A stretch of DNA of 64,000 nucleotides from JAAXHV01 sp965207165 (GTDB lineage Bacteria; Pseudomonadota; Gammaproteobacteria; Eutrophobiales; Eutrophobiaceae). The stretch lies in assembly GCA_965207165.1 (NCBI GenBank), contig OZ242265.1, positions 2,480,001-2,544,000 on the forward strand, in the 5' to 3' direction. Under the pieces are notes generated by a model. That model was not told where the DNA came from. It ran no database searches and saw only the letters and a program-made list of their open reading frames with translations. Shown piece after piece: positions 8,254 to 16,810 of the stretch (within the stretch, counting starts at the first letter, position 1; every line of letters begins with the position of its first letter). Both the position numbers and the translations under genes were made by a program.

Positions 8254-9171
8254 TTACAGACCCACGGACGCCAGCGGCCGGATATAGGATACCGAAGGGG
8301 CGACATCTTCTCCGAAATTAACGATTTCCCAGGCATCGCGGGCGAGGGTCAGCTTGCGTAACAGCTGGTTATTCAGTTCATGTCCTGATTTATACCCCTG
8401 GTATGAACCGATCAGATTATGACCGAGGAGATATAAATCACCTATGGCATCAAGAATTTTGTGCCTGACACACTCATCCTGGTAGCGCAGGCCCTCTTCA
8501 TTGACGACCTGTTCGTTATCAACAACGATAGCGTTGTCCAGGCTCCCTCCCAGAATCAGGTTCTTCTTTCGTAAAAAATCAAAATCCTTCATGAATCCGA
8601 AGGTCCTGGCGCGGCAGACCTCCTTGACAAACGACGTAGTTGAAAAATCGATTTCGGCACGGCAATACCTGTCCTGAAAAACAGGATGGTCGAACTGGAT
8701 GGTGAAACCGACCTTGAACCCGTCATAAGGCTCAAGCATTGCCCATTTATCGCCGTCTTCAACGCGCAATTCCTTTTTTATCCGGAGAAAGCACTTTTCC
8801 TCATCCTGTTCCTGTACTCCCGCGGATTGAATCAGGAAAACGAAAGGTCCGGCGCTGCCGTCCATAATCGGTACTTCTTCGGCGCTCACATCGATATAGG
8901 CATTATCGATACTGAATCCGGCAAGAGCCGACAACAGGTGTTCCACCGTGGAGATACTGAATCCATCCTTGACCAGCGTCGTAGACAACTGTGTGTTTCC
9001 CACGTTAGCCATGTGTGCAGGAATGGCCGCCGGTGGATCCTGGTCAACCCGGCGGAAGATTATTCCCGTGTTCACCGTTGCCGGACGTATGGTGATATTG
9101 GCTTTCTTGCCCGTATGCAGCCCGACTCCCTGCGCCCGGATCGAGTTCTTGAGTGTGCGCTGCCTGATCAC
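8254..9171 (-). CDS. lpxC: UDP-3-O-acyl-N-acetylglucosamine deacetylase
   Basis: LpxC is the zinc deacetylase that commits UDP-GlcNAc to lipid A synthesis, so the organism makes lipopolysaccharide. The 305-residue length is typical. Conserved blocks include GLHTGKKANITI at the N terminus, STVEHLLSALAG (a zinc-binding histidine), and HKILDAIGDLYLLG, which contains the second zinc histidine and the zinc aspartate; the general-base histidine region follows in YKSGHELNNQLLR. The start is a GTG codon at 9171, one base after the ftsZ stop, so translation may be coupled to ftsZ. It is the last gene of the division cluster before the M23-secA segment. Confidence 0.96.
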   Translation of the reverse strand: MIRQRTLKNSIRAQGVGLHTGKKANITIRPATVNTGIIFRRVDQDPPAAIPAHMANVGNTQLSTTLVKDGFSISTVEHLLSALAGFSIDNAYIDVSAEEVPIMDGSAGPFVFLIQSAGVQEQDEEKCFLRIKKELRVEDGDKWAMLEPYDGFKVGFTIQFDHPVFQDRYCRAEIDFSTTSFVKEVCRARTFGFMKDFDFLRKKNLILGGSLDNAIVVDNEQVVNEEGLRYQDECVRHKILDAIGDLYLLGHNLIGSYQGYKSGHELNNQLLRKLTLARDAWEIVNFGEDVAPSVSYIRPLASVGL

Positions 9172-9172
9172 G

Positions 9173-10315
9173 CTAATCGGCCTGACGCCTCAGAAAAGCA
9201 GGAATCTCAAGAAATTCAGGATCGTCTCGGACCGGGGTCATGTCAGTACTGGCGGCTTTGTTACGCATTACCGTGGGGCGGTCGAGTATATCATAGTCCA
9301 TGTTCTCGGCGCCACCCGCACCCGCCGCGACCAGCTTTGGCCGCGCGACTTCCTCACCGGGCTGGCTGAGTCCGGTAGCGACGATGGTTACCCATAACTC
9401 ACCACTGAGCTCAGGGTTAAGTACGGTACCTATAACCACAGTCGCTTCTTCGGCAGCAACCGTCCGGATGATATTGCCCACTTCATTAAACTCGCCTATA
9501 CCAAAATCCATCCCGGCAGTGATATTGGCGAGTATCCCCTTGGCGCCGGACAGGTCTATGTGTTCCAGTAAAGGACTGCTTATGGCAGCCTCGGTCGCGA
9601 CCTTGGCGCGGTCTTCACCCTGGGCTTTCCCGGACCCCATCATCGCCATACCCATCTCTCCCATTACGGTTTTGACGTCCGCAAAGTCGACGTTGATCAA
9701 GCCCTGACACGTTATTACCTGGGCAATACCCTGGACTGCTCCAAGGAGTACATCGTCGGCGGATTCAAATGCATTTATCAGGGGCACATCCGAACCCAGT
9801 ACATCAACCAGCTTGTCGTTAGGCACCGTGATCAGTGAATCGACGTACTGGCTGAGTTCGCGGATCCCGTTATTCGCAATATCAGCCCGTTTTCTGCCTT
9901 CAAAAGAGAATGGTTTGGTCACCACCGCCACGGTCAGGATGCCCATTTCCTTTGCCACCTGCGCGACAATCGGCGCGGCCCCGGTTCCCGTGCCTCCACC
10001 CATACCGGCCGTGATGAATATCATGTCCGCGCCGTCCAGGATATCCATTATCCTGTCCCTGTCTTCCAACGCTGATTGACGCCCGACTTCCGGGTCGGCG
10101 CCTGCGCCCAGACCATGGGTGATAGTGTTGCCAAGCTGTAGGAGATTGCGCGCGTTCGAGGCTGTCAGCGCCTGGGCATCCGTATTGGCACAGATGAATT
10201 CAACGCCCTCTATCTCGGCCTTCAGCATGTGGTTAACGGCATTGCCGCCGCCGCCGCCGACTCCGATTACTTTTATTACCGCCGTCTGATTTGCGGTCTC
10301 GACAAGTTCAAACAT
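9173..10315 (-). CDS. ftsZ: Cell division GTPase FtsZ
   Basis: FtsZ polymerises into the cytokinetic ring. The 380-residue protein has the nucleotide-binding GGGGGNAVNHM segment near residue 20, the tubulin signature GGGTGTGAAP at about 107-116, and the T7-loop synergy region NVDFADVKTVM. A variable linker leads to the conserved C-terminal peptide LEIPAFLRRQAD, which binds FtsA, ZipA and ZapD. ftsA lies 30 bases upstream on the same strand. No frameshift or truncation is seen. Confidence 0.98.
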   Translation of the reverse strand: MFELVETANQTAVIKVIGVGGGGGNAVNHMLKAEIEGVEFICANTDAQALTASNARNLLQLGNTITHGLGAGADPEVGRQSALEDRDRIMDILDGADMIFITAGMGGGTGTGAAPIVAQVAKEMGILTVAVVTKPFSFEGRKRADIANNGIRELSQYVDSLITVPNDKLVDVLGSDVPLINAFESADDVLLGAVQGIAQVITCQGLINVDFADVKTVMGEMGMAMMGSGKAQGEDRAKVATEAAISSPLLEHIDLSGAKGILANITAGMDFGIGEFNEVGNIIRTVAAEEATVVIGTVLNPELSGELWVTIVATGLSQPGEEVARPKLVAAGAGGAENMDYDILDRPTVMRNKAASTDMTPVRDDPEFLEIPAFLRRQAD

Positions 10316-10345
10316 TTTATTTTCCTCCGGAATTTTAAAAATTTG

Positions 10346-11566
10346 CTAAACGCTACCCTGAAACCAACTCTTCATTCTTTTCCAGACACTGGTCGCCCCG
10401 CTGTCAATACGCCGTGAAGGGGTGCGATCCTGTTGTTGCCGCAAGCCGTACAACAGAAGCCCCACACCGGTTGCGTAGATCGGATTTTTTATTAACTCGA
10501 CCAGGCCTTTGACGTTCTGCGGTGTTCCCACCCGGACAGGTACGTGAAAAACCTCTTCGGCCAATTCGACGACACCTTGCATATTGGAACTGCCGCCGGT
10601 CAGCACTATGCCGGCTACGATTTGCCTCTCATAACCGCTGCGTCTCAATTCTGCCTGCACCAGGGAAAACAATTCTTCATAGCGGGGTTCGACGACTTCC
10701 GCGAGTGTCTGCCTTGACATCCTGCGCATTGGGCGGTTGCCTACACTGGGGACTTCTACGGTCTCGTCGGAATTTGCCAATTGCGCCAGCGCACAGGCGT
10801 GTTGCACCTTTATCTCCTCGGCATTTTGAGTCGGGGTACGCAAGGCAACGGCTATATCGTTGGTGACCTGGTCTCCGGCTATGGGAATCACCGATGTATG
10901 GCTGATTGCGCCGTTGGTAAAAACGGCCAGGTCAGTCGTTCCGCCACCGATATCCACCAGGCAGACACCCAGGTCCTTTTCGTCTTCCGTCAATACCGAG
11001 TAACTCGACGCCAGTTGCTCCAGAACAATATCGTCTGCCTCCAGGCCGCAACGGCGCACGCATTTGATGATGTTCTGGGCCGCGCTGACCGAACCCGTCA
11101 CTATGTGTACCTTCGCTTCCAGCCGGACGCCGGACATGCCTATAGGCTCTTTTATGCCTTCCTGTCCGTCGATGATGAAATCCCTGGGAATAATATGCAG
11201 TATCTTCTGGTCTGCAGGTATGGCGACGGCCCGTGCCGCGTCAATAACCCTCTCTATGTCGCCGGCCGTCACTTCGTTGTCACGGATCGCAACAATTCCA
11301 TGGGAATTCAGACTGCGGATATGGTTACCGGCAATCCCGGTAAATACCGCGTGGATATTGCATCCCGCCATCAACTCGGCTTCCTGTATGGCGCTCTGGA
11401 TGGTCTGTACCGTCGATTCGATATTTACCACCACCCCTTTTTTCAACCCCCGTGACCGGCACGACCCTAGGCCGATGATTTCGATCTCGTTTTCCGCGGA
11501 TACTTCCGCAACTATCGAGACGACTTTCGAAGTACCGATATCTAGTCCAACAATTAAATTAGTCAT
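10346..11566 (-). CDS. ftsA: Cell division protein FtsA
   Basis: FtsA is an actin-like ATPase that tethers FtsZ to the membrane. The 406-residue product has the phosphate-binding loop GLDIGTSKVVSIV at the N terminus, the second loop LVDIGGGTTDLAVF, and VLTGGSSNMQG for adenosine binding. The C terminus (RMKSWFQGSV) is a short basic amphipathic segment like the known membrane-targeting helix. The gene lies 63 bases downstream of ftsQ, and an AGGAG sits at some distance from the start codon in this gap. Confidence 0.97.
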   Translation of the reverse strand: MTNLIVGLDIGTSKVVSIVAEVSAENEIEIIGLGSCRSRGLKKGVVVNIESTVQTIQSAIQEAELMAGCNIHAVFTGIAGNHIRSLNSHGIVAIRDNEVTAGDIERVIDAARAVAIPADQKILHIIPRDFIIDGQEGIKEPIGMSGVRLEAKVHIVTGSVSAAQNIIKCVRRCGLEADDIVLEQLASSYSVLTEDEKDLGVCLVDIGGGTTDLAVFTNGAISHTSVIPIAGDQVTNDIAVALRTPTQNAEEIKVQHACALAQLANSDETVEVPSVGNRPMRRMSRQTLAEVVEPRYEELFSLVQAELRRSGYERQIVAGIVLTGGSSNMQGVVELAEEVFHVPVRVGTPQNVKGLVELIKNPIYATGVGLLLYGLRQQQDRTPSRRIDSGATSVWKRMKSWFQGSV

Positions 11567-11629
11567 CTACACTCACCCGGAAACAATCGTTTAAGCCTGT
11601 GCTCCTCATCACCTGTCGGGAGCTCCAGG

Positions 11630-12388
11630 CTAAGACTTCCCTGTCCATTTGACCGCAAAGCCGTTCGTGTACCTCATGTCAATCGATTTTGCCTGGTATA
11701 ACCTGTCGGCCTGGTATGGGACTGCAAAATCGAAAAATCGGCTGAACCTGCCTTCCACATCCTTCTTTCCCAGCAGGACGACCGGACCGTCCGCCAGCCT
11801 GAACTGCCAGGCTCTCCTTTCCGTCAGCACCAGCATGTCGATCTCCATGTCCCAGCGCTTCAGTTCCGATCTCAGAAATTCGTATTTATCCAATACCGTC
11901 TCTTCACTACCCCGCGGTCCGCTCAGAAACGGCAGCCCCGGAGGGAAGGACGCTTCCGCTGGAGAAAAAACGGCTGCCTCGTTGCTGATCAAGGCGTTAC
12001 TGCCCCACCGGGCCACAGGTTCATGTTCCGTTATAAAAATCATCAGGCTGTCCGGCCACACCCGCCTGACAATAACCGCGGCGATCCATTCCTCCCGCAG
12101 TAATTCCCGCTTTACGCCTGCGACGTTCACGGTAATAAAACCGCCCTGGATAACCTGCGCCGCCTTTTTTTCCAGCTCTGCAGGAGAGAGGTGTACGAAA
12201 TTACCGGATATCTCTACGTGTCTTATCGGCAGGATTTCCGACGCCGGAAATTTCTGCCAGAAATACAGCACCAGACCGATACACGTTGTCATGACCAGGA
12301 TCCTGAACAGGTAATTTTTCGAGTTAGCGGCTTCCATACCGGCGTCTGCCGCCATATCGTTGTCCATATGCAGGTAGGCCTGGGTCAT
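11630..12388 (-). CDS. ftsQ: Cell division protein FtsQ
   Basis: FtsQ is a bitopic membrane protein that links early and late division proteins and binds FtsB-FtsL. The 252-residue protein has one membrane segment (about residues 29-47), then a POTRA domain beginning at LPIRHVEISGNFVHLS and the FtsQ beta domain. The frame stays open 30 codons further upstream, but ATG 12388 is preceded by GGAGG at good spacing, and the protein from there has normal family length. The Shine-Dalgarno lies inside a perfect hairpin, described separately. Confidence 0.93.
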   Translation of the reverse strand: MTQAYLHMDNDMAADAGMEAANSKNYLFRILVMTTCIGLVLYFWQKFPASEILPIRHVEISGNFVHLSPAELEKKAAQVIQGGFITVNVAGVKRELLREEWIAAVIVRRVWPDSLMIFITEHEPVARWGSNALISNEAAVFSPAEASFPPGLPFLSGPRGSEETVLDKYEFLRSELKRWDMEIDMLVLTERRAWQFRLADGPVVLLGKKDVEGRFSRFFDFAVPYQADRLYQAKSIDMRYTNGFAVKWTGKS

Positions 12389-12458
12389 TGCGCACCTCCA
12401 TGTGCGCAACCCGTTCGGGCGGCCTGCGGCCGTGCAAATCGTCTTTCCTGACGATTTG
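12388..12458 (-). promoter_or_regulatory. Four adjacent perfect hairpins filling the ddl-ftsQ gap
   Basis: Read on the transcribed strand, the 70 bases between the ddl stop and the ftsQ start fold into four consecutive perfect stems. They are CAAATCGTC/GACGATTTG (12458-12435, loop AGGAAA), CGGCC/GGCCG (12432-12420, loop GCA), CCCG/CGGG (12419-12410, loop AA) and TTGCGCAC/GTGCGCAA (12409-12388, loop ATGGAG). Only two bases lie between the first and second stems and none between the others. The last stem contains the ftsQ Shine-Dalgarno GGAGG partly in its loop and ends on the A of the start codon. No T tract follows, so these are not classic terminators; control of ftsQ translation or of transcript stability is an inference. 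Confidence 0.8.
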
Positions 12459-13385
12459 TCATAGCGCACTCGTATCAAGCACCTGCAGGACCAGGCTGTC
12501 GAAATCCATGCCTGCCTGCCGGGCAGCCATGGGCACCAGGCTGTGATCAGTCATACCCGGAACCGTGTTGGCATCGATCAGGTAGGGCCGTTCGTTTTCG
12601 TCCAGCAGGATGTCAACCCTGCCCCAACCGCCGGCACCGATGGCATCGAACGCCTTCAGCGCCAGGCCGGCCATCTCATCTTCCGTCTCCTGCGCAAGGC
12701 CGCAGGGGCAAAGATAGCGGGTATCGTCATCCAGATATTTTGCGTGGTAGTCATAAAAATCCCGCTCCGTTTCAATCTTGATCGCCGGGAGGGCATGACC
12801 GTTCAATATGCCCACGGTGTAATCACCACCCTGGACCCACCGCTCACACATCACTTTATCGTCGTACCTTGTTGCATTAAGCCATGCCTCTTTCAGTCCC
12901 TGCGCGACGACCACCTTGGCGGCGCCGAGACTGGAACCTTCGTGTACCGGTTTCATCATGAGCGGCAGACCCAGTTCCTGCGCGGCGGCGTGCAGATCCT
13001 CTTCAGCGCGGATCAGTCTGAACTCGGGAGTCGGCAGGCCCAGTCTTTGCCATATCCACTTGCATCTCACCTTGTCCATGGACAGGGCTGAACCCAGTAC
13101 GCGGCTCCCCGTATAGGGCAGACCCAGGGCCTCGAGGGCGCCCTGGATGACACCGTCTTCACCACCGCGCCCGTGCAGCGCGTTGAACACGCGGTCAAAA
13201 TCGCCTTCGACCAGGTCGCTTACCACCGTATCACCCGCATCGATTTCCCACGCATCAACACCCTGGCGGCGCAGGGCTGCCAGGATCGTCATACCCGTCT
13301 GCAGGGAGATATCCCGCTCCGCCGAGCGGCCTCCCATGAGCACGGCGACTTTTCCGTAATGCCTGTTTCTTGATTGCTCGTCCAA
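12459..13385 (-). CDS. ddl: D-alanine--D-alanine ligase
   Basis: Ddl joins two D-alanines for the peptidoglycan stem peptide. The 308-residue protein matches the DdlB length and has GRSAERDISLQTG near the N terminus, the ATP-grasp segment PLMMKPVHEGSSLGAAKV, and the metal-binding end YLIDANTVPGMTDHSLVPMAA. I could find no ATG upstream of KVAVLMGGRSAE; the likely start is TTG at 13385, with GAGG seven bases upstream. The gene lies between murB and ftsQ, as in E. coli. Confidence 0.95.
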   Translation of the reverse strand: MDEQSRNRHYGKVAVLMGGRSAERDISLQTGMTILAALRRQGVDAWEIDAGDTVVSDLVEGDFDRVFNALHGRGGEDGVIQGALEALGLPYTGSRVLGSALSMDKVRCKWIWQRLGLPTPEFRLIRAEEDLHAAAQELGLPLMMKPVHEGSSLGAAKVVVAQGLKEAWLNATRYDDKVMCERWVQGGDYTVGILNGHALPAIKIETERDFYDYHAKYLDDDTRYLCPCGLAQETEDEMAGLALKAFDAIGAGGWGRVDILLDENERPYLIDANTVPGMTDHSLVPMAARQAGMDFDSLVLQVLDTSAL

Positions 13386-13397
13386 ACCAGTGCCTCG

Positions 13398-14321
13398 TTA
13401 CGCTTCACCGATGATTCTTACTTCCGGAACCAACCTGGTGCCGGTCATTTCTTCTACCGCCGCCTGCACCTGTAAAATCAGGGTTTCAATATCGGCGGCG
13501 CTGGCCCGGCCGTCATTGATGATGAAATTCGCGTGTTTTTCGGACACATGGGCATCACCGACCGCGAGACCTTTCAAACCGCATTGCTCGACCAGGCGTC
13601 CGGCGAAATCATCCGCCGGATTTTTGAATACCGAACCGCAACTGAACCGGCCTGTCGGCTGGGTCTCGGCCCTTCTCGCCAACAGTTCCCTGATGTGCGC
13701 TTCCGCTTTACCGTCCGCGTCCCTGTCAAGCCTGAATACCACGTTGAGGAACCATTCGTCCTGCGCCAGGTCGACCTGGCGGTAGCCGACCGCAAAGTCC
13801 GCGCCGGTTCTTTTCCCGCGCACACCTTTGCGCGTCACCGTCTCCACCTGTTCCACGATACTCCAGGTCTCGGAGCCGAAGGCGCCGGCATTCATGGTCA
13901 GGGCGCCTCCCACCGATCCCGGGATCCCTGCCAGGAATTCGGCGCCGGTCAACCCGGATTTTGCGCTGAACCGGGCAACTTTTGCGCAGGCCGTGCCGCA
14001 ACCTGCCGACACCCTGTTGTCCGGGAGCAATGCAAGTTTGTCTCTCATTCCGGAGGACGCAACGACAGTGCCCCTGATGCCGCCGTCCCGCACCAGCACG
14101 TTACTGCCGAGACCAATCCAGGTAACGGGTTCGTCATCCGGCAATGCCGCGAGAAAACGGACCAGGTCGTCTTCGCCGGCAGGGATATAAAACCGGTCTG
14201 CCGGACCTCCGACTTTCCAGGACGTATGCCTGGACATCACCTCGTCCTGTTTCAACAGGCCGCGCGCCTGCGGTTTCGCAGCAGGCTTATCCGGATGTGC
14301 AGGAAGCGTTTCCATAAGCAT
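13398..14321 (-). CDS. murB: UDP-N-acetylmuramate dehydrogenase
   Basis: MurB reduces enolpyruvyl-UDP-GlcNAc to UDP-MurNAc with NADPH and FAD. The 307-residue protein is the short type I form, with HTSWKVGGPADRF for FAD binding, PGSVGGALTMNAGAFG, and the active-site segment SCGSVFKNP with its catalytic serine. I prefer ATG 14321, which has AAGGG at good spacing, over the in-frame GTG at 14330. Its start overlaps the murC end. The gene position between murC and ddl is found in many Gammaproteobacteria, though not E. coli. Confidence 0.95.
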   Translation of the reverse strand: MLMETLPAHPDKPAAKPQARGLLKQDEVMSRHTSWKVGGPADRFYIPAGEDDLVRFLAALPDDEPVTWIGLGSNVLVRDGGIRGTVVASSGMRDKLALLPDNRVSAGCGTACAKVARFSAKSGLTGAEFLAGIPGSVGGALTMNAGAFGSETWSIVEQVETVTRKGVRGKRTGADFAVGYRQVDLAQDEWFLNVVFRLDRDADGKAEAHIRELLARRAETQPTGRFSCGSVFKNPADDFAGRLVEQCGLKGLAVGDAHVSEKHANFIINDGRASAADIETLILQVQAAVEEMTGTRLVPEVRIIGEA

Positions 14322-14322
14322 C

Positions 14323-15720
14323 TCAATCACCCTTTTTGCCGTATGACTCCAGCAACCGGCCGCCCAGCCCGCTTATGTCGCCCGCACCCAGCAACAGCAG
14401 GATATCGCCATGCTCGGTGACATTTTCCAGCACCGCAAGCAATTCAGTATCGTTGCCCACCAGTATCGGTTCCACCTCGCCCCTGACCCTCAGCGCCCGG
14501 CTCAGGGAGCGGCTGTCGGCGCCTTTGATAGGCCGTTCACCCGCGGGATAGACATCGAGCATGATCAATGTGCTGAGCCCGGACAACACCTGGCAGAACT
14601 CCTCGAACAGGTCCCGGGTACGGGTATACCGGTGCGGCTGGAACACGACAACAACATTGCGCCCGGGCCAGCCCTCGGCCACCGCGTTGGCGATGGCGCT
14701 TATTTCACTGGGATGATGGGCATAGTCGTCGATAAGCAGCACGGTCTTGCCGTCGATGTGGATATCCCCCAGGATCGAACTCCTGCGGGCTATACCCTGG
14801 AAATTAGCCAACCCGGCGCTGATTGCCTGTTTCGACACACCCAGTTCTGTTGCCATTGCCACGGCCGCCAGGGCATTCAGGACGTTATGCCGGCCCGGCA
14901 GGTTCAACGTTACCCGGAAAGTATCGTCCCCGCTGCCATGCACTACATTGAAACGGGTGGTTGCTCCCTCGTACTCGATAGATTCCGCCCGGTAATCTGC
15001 GTCGGAATCGATCCCGTACGTGACATAAGGCCTGTTTATGTGTGTGAGTATCTCCCGAATACCTGCGTCATCGTTGCAAATGACCACCAGGCCGTAAAAC
15101 GGCAGGCAGTGCAGAAAATCGATAAAGTTGTTTTGCAGGGCCTTGTAACTGCCGCCGCAGTACTCAAGGTGATCCAGGTCGATATTCGTCAGTACCGCAT
15201 AGACGGGTTGCAGGTGCAGAAACGAAGCATCGCTCTCATCCGCCTCGGCTACCAGGTATTTGCCCTTGCCCAGCCGCGCATGGGACCCCGTCATATTCAG
15301 GCGCCCGCCGATGATGTAGGTCGGGTCGAACATCCCTTCCGCCAGCAGGTTGGCAATCAGGCTGGTGGTTGTGGTTTTGCCATGGGTGCCTGCCACCGCT
15401 ATTCCTTCCCTGAAACGCATCAATTCCGACAGCATCTCCGCCCGGGGAATGATCGGTATGCGCTGTTTGCGCGCGGCCGACAACTCTGGATTATTACCGG
15501 GGATGGCGCTCGAATAGACGACAACGTCGCTGCCGTTCACACACTCCTCCTGGTGTTCAAACCGGACCTCAACTCCCATATCGGCAAGACGCTGCGTAGA
15601 AGACCCCGGGTTAAGGTCCGTGCCTGATACCGAATAACCCAGGTTATGCAGGACCTCGGCTATGCCGCTCATACCGGCGCCGCCGATACCGATAAAATGG
15701 ATATGCCTGACGCGGCGCAT
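14323..15720 (-). CDS. murC: UDP-N-acetylmuramate--L-alanine ligase
   Basis: MurC adds L-alanine to UDP-MurNAc using ATP. The protein, 465 residues from the chosen start, has the N-terminal UDP-binding IGIGGAGMSGIAE, the Mur ligase P-loop GTHGKTTT, and YAHHPSE in the C-terminal part. The frame extends upstream into murG; ATG 15720 is preceded by AAGGA at six bases and gives a normal N terminus (MRRVRHIHFIG). An alternative ATG at 15738 overlaps the murG stop. Confidence 0.95.
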   Translation of the reverse strand: MRRVRHIHFIGIGGAGMSGIAEVLHNLGYSVSGTDLNPGSSTQRLADMGVEVRFEHQEECVNGSDVVVYSSAIPGNNPELSAARKQRIPIIPRAEMLSELMRFREGIAVAGTHGKTTTTSLIANLLAEGMFDPTYIIGGRLNMTGSHARLGKGKYLVAEADESDASFLHLQPVYAVLTNIDLDHLEYCGGSYKALQNNFIDFLHCLPFYGLVVICNDDAGIREILTHINRPYVTYGIDSDADYRAESIEYEGATTRFNVVHGSGDDTFRVTLNLPGRHNVLNALAAVAMATELGVSKQAISAGLANFQGIARRSSILGDIHIDGKTVLLIDDYAHHPSEISAIANAVAEGWPGRNVVVVFQPHRYTRTRDLFEEFCQVLSGLSTLIMLDVYPAGERPIKGADSRSLSRALRVRGEVEPILVGNDTELLAVLENVTEHGDILLLLGAGDISGLGGRLLESYGKKGD

Positions 15721-15730
15721 GTTGTGTCCT

Positions 15731-16810
15731 TCAGGCATAAGCTGCCTCCAGACACAATGAACCCACCGCCTGCGCGGCGTCCGGGCAGGCATGGGAACGG
15801 ATTTTCTGTCTCAGGCCAGGCAAGCTGTCTTCCTCACTGCACAGTTGCCATAACAGTTCGGCTACCCGATCTTCAGTCAATTCTTTTTCCGGCAGCAGCA
15901 GGGCAGCGCCGGCGTCACTGAGGTAGCGGGCATTGGCGGTCTGATGGTCGTCGATGGCGTAGGGAAACGGGATCAGAACCGACGCCAGCCCTGCGGCACA
16001 CAGCTCCGCAATCGTCAGGGCGCCGGCCCGGCATATGGCTATATCCGCCCAGGCGTAGGCAGCGGCCATATCGGTAATAAACGCATCGACCCTGACCTGG
16101 TCCAGTTGCAGGCTTCCATAGAGACGCTCCGTCTCTGCCAGGTTTTTCTCCCCGCACTGATGCCAGACGTTCACCTTTAACCTGCCCTGCAACCTGTCCA
16201 GGCCTGGGGGCAGCACCCGGTTTAACTGTTGCGCGCCCTGACTGCCACCGAGCACCAGAATATTCGGCCGCTTTGCTGTGTTACCGGTTTTCGATGCGCT
16301 CAACGCCACGATCTCCCGGCGTACCGGATTGCCCGTGGTGACGACCCTGGAGCCGGCCTTGAATGTATCCGGAAAACCCTGCATTACCTTTACCGCAAAG
16401 CGGGCAAGGATCCGGTTGGTCGTACCTGCAATCCTGTTCTGTTCATGGATCAATAACGGGATACGCAACAACCACGCCGCAATACCGCCGGGACCGCTGG
16501 CGAACCCCCCCATCCCCAGGACCGCAGCCGGACGCCGCCGAATGCAGATATACAGGGCCTGGAGTATTGCGGTCAGTATTTTGACCGGCGCAAACAGTTT
16601 GCCCGGCAACCCCTTGCCGCGTACACCGCTTATCATGATGGTCAACAGTTCAATGCCGTGTTCCGGGACAACGCGGCTCTCGATCCCGCGGGTTGTTCCC
16701 AGCCAGAACAGCGGAATGTCTTTTGCACGCAGGTAATCGGCTACCGCCAGTGCCGGGTACACGTGTCCGCCGGTCCCCCCCGCCATGATCATGATCGGGT
16801 TAGTCTTCAC
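15731..16810 (-). CDS. murG: Undecaprenyldiphospho-muramoylpentapeptide beta-N-acetylglucosaminyltransferase
   Basis: MurG transfers GlcNAc to lipid I to form lipid II on the inner face of the membrane. The 359-residue protein has the glycine-rich loop GGTGGHVYPALAVADYL near the N terminus, a second loop LGGSQGAQQLN, and the UDP-GlcNAc-binding segment CRAGALTIAELCAAGLASVLIPFP. The start codon GTG at 16810 overlaps the ftsW end by 11 bases, so translation is probably coupled. Confidence 0.97.
   Translation of the reverse strand: MKTNPIMIMAGGTGGHVYPALAVADYLRAKDIPLFWLGTTRGIESRVVPEHGIELLTIMISGVRGKGLPGKLFAPVKILTAILQALYICIRRRPAAVLGMGGFASGPGGIAAWLLRIPLLIHEQNRIAGTTNRILARFAVKVMQGFPDTFKAGSRVVTTGNPVRREIVALSASKTGNTAKRPNILVLGGSQGAQQLNRVLPPGLDRLQGRLKVNVWHQCGEKNLAETERLYGSLQLDQVRVDAFITDMAAAYAWADIAICRAGALTIAELCAAGLASVLIPFPYAIDDHQTANARYLSDAGAALLLPEKELTEDRVAELLWQLCSEEDSLPGLRQKIRSHACPDAAQAVGSLCLEAAYA

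Noticed and set aside
12388..12458. Rho-independent terminator between ddl and ftsQ
   Set aside because: Stable stems are present, but none is followed by a T tract and the operon continues through ftsQ-ftsA-ftsZ.
14410..15627. 405-codon frame antisense to murC
   Set aside because: It is a mirror of the murC codon pattern; no domain is recognisable.
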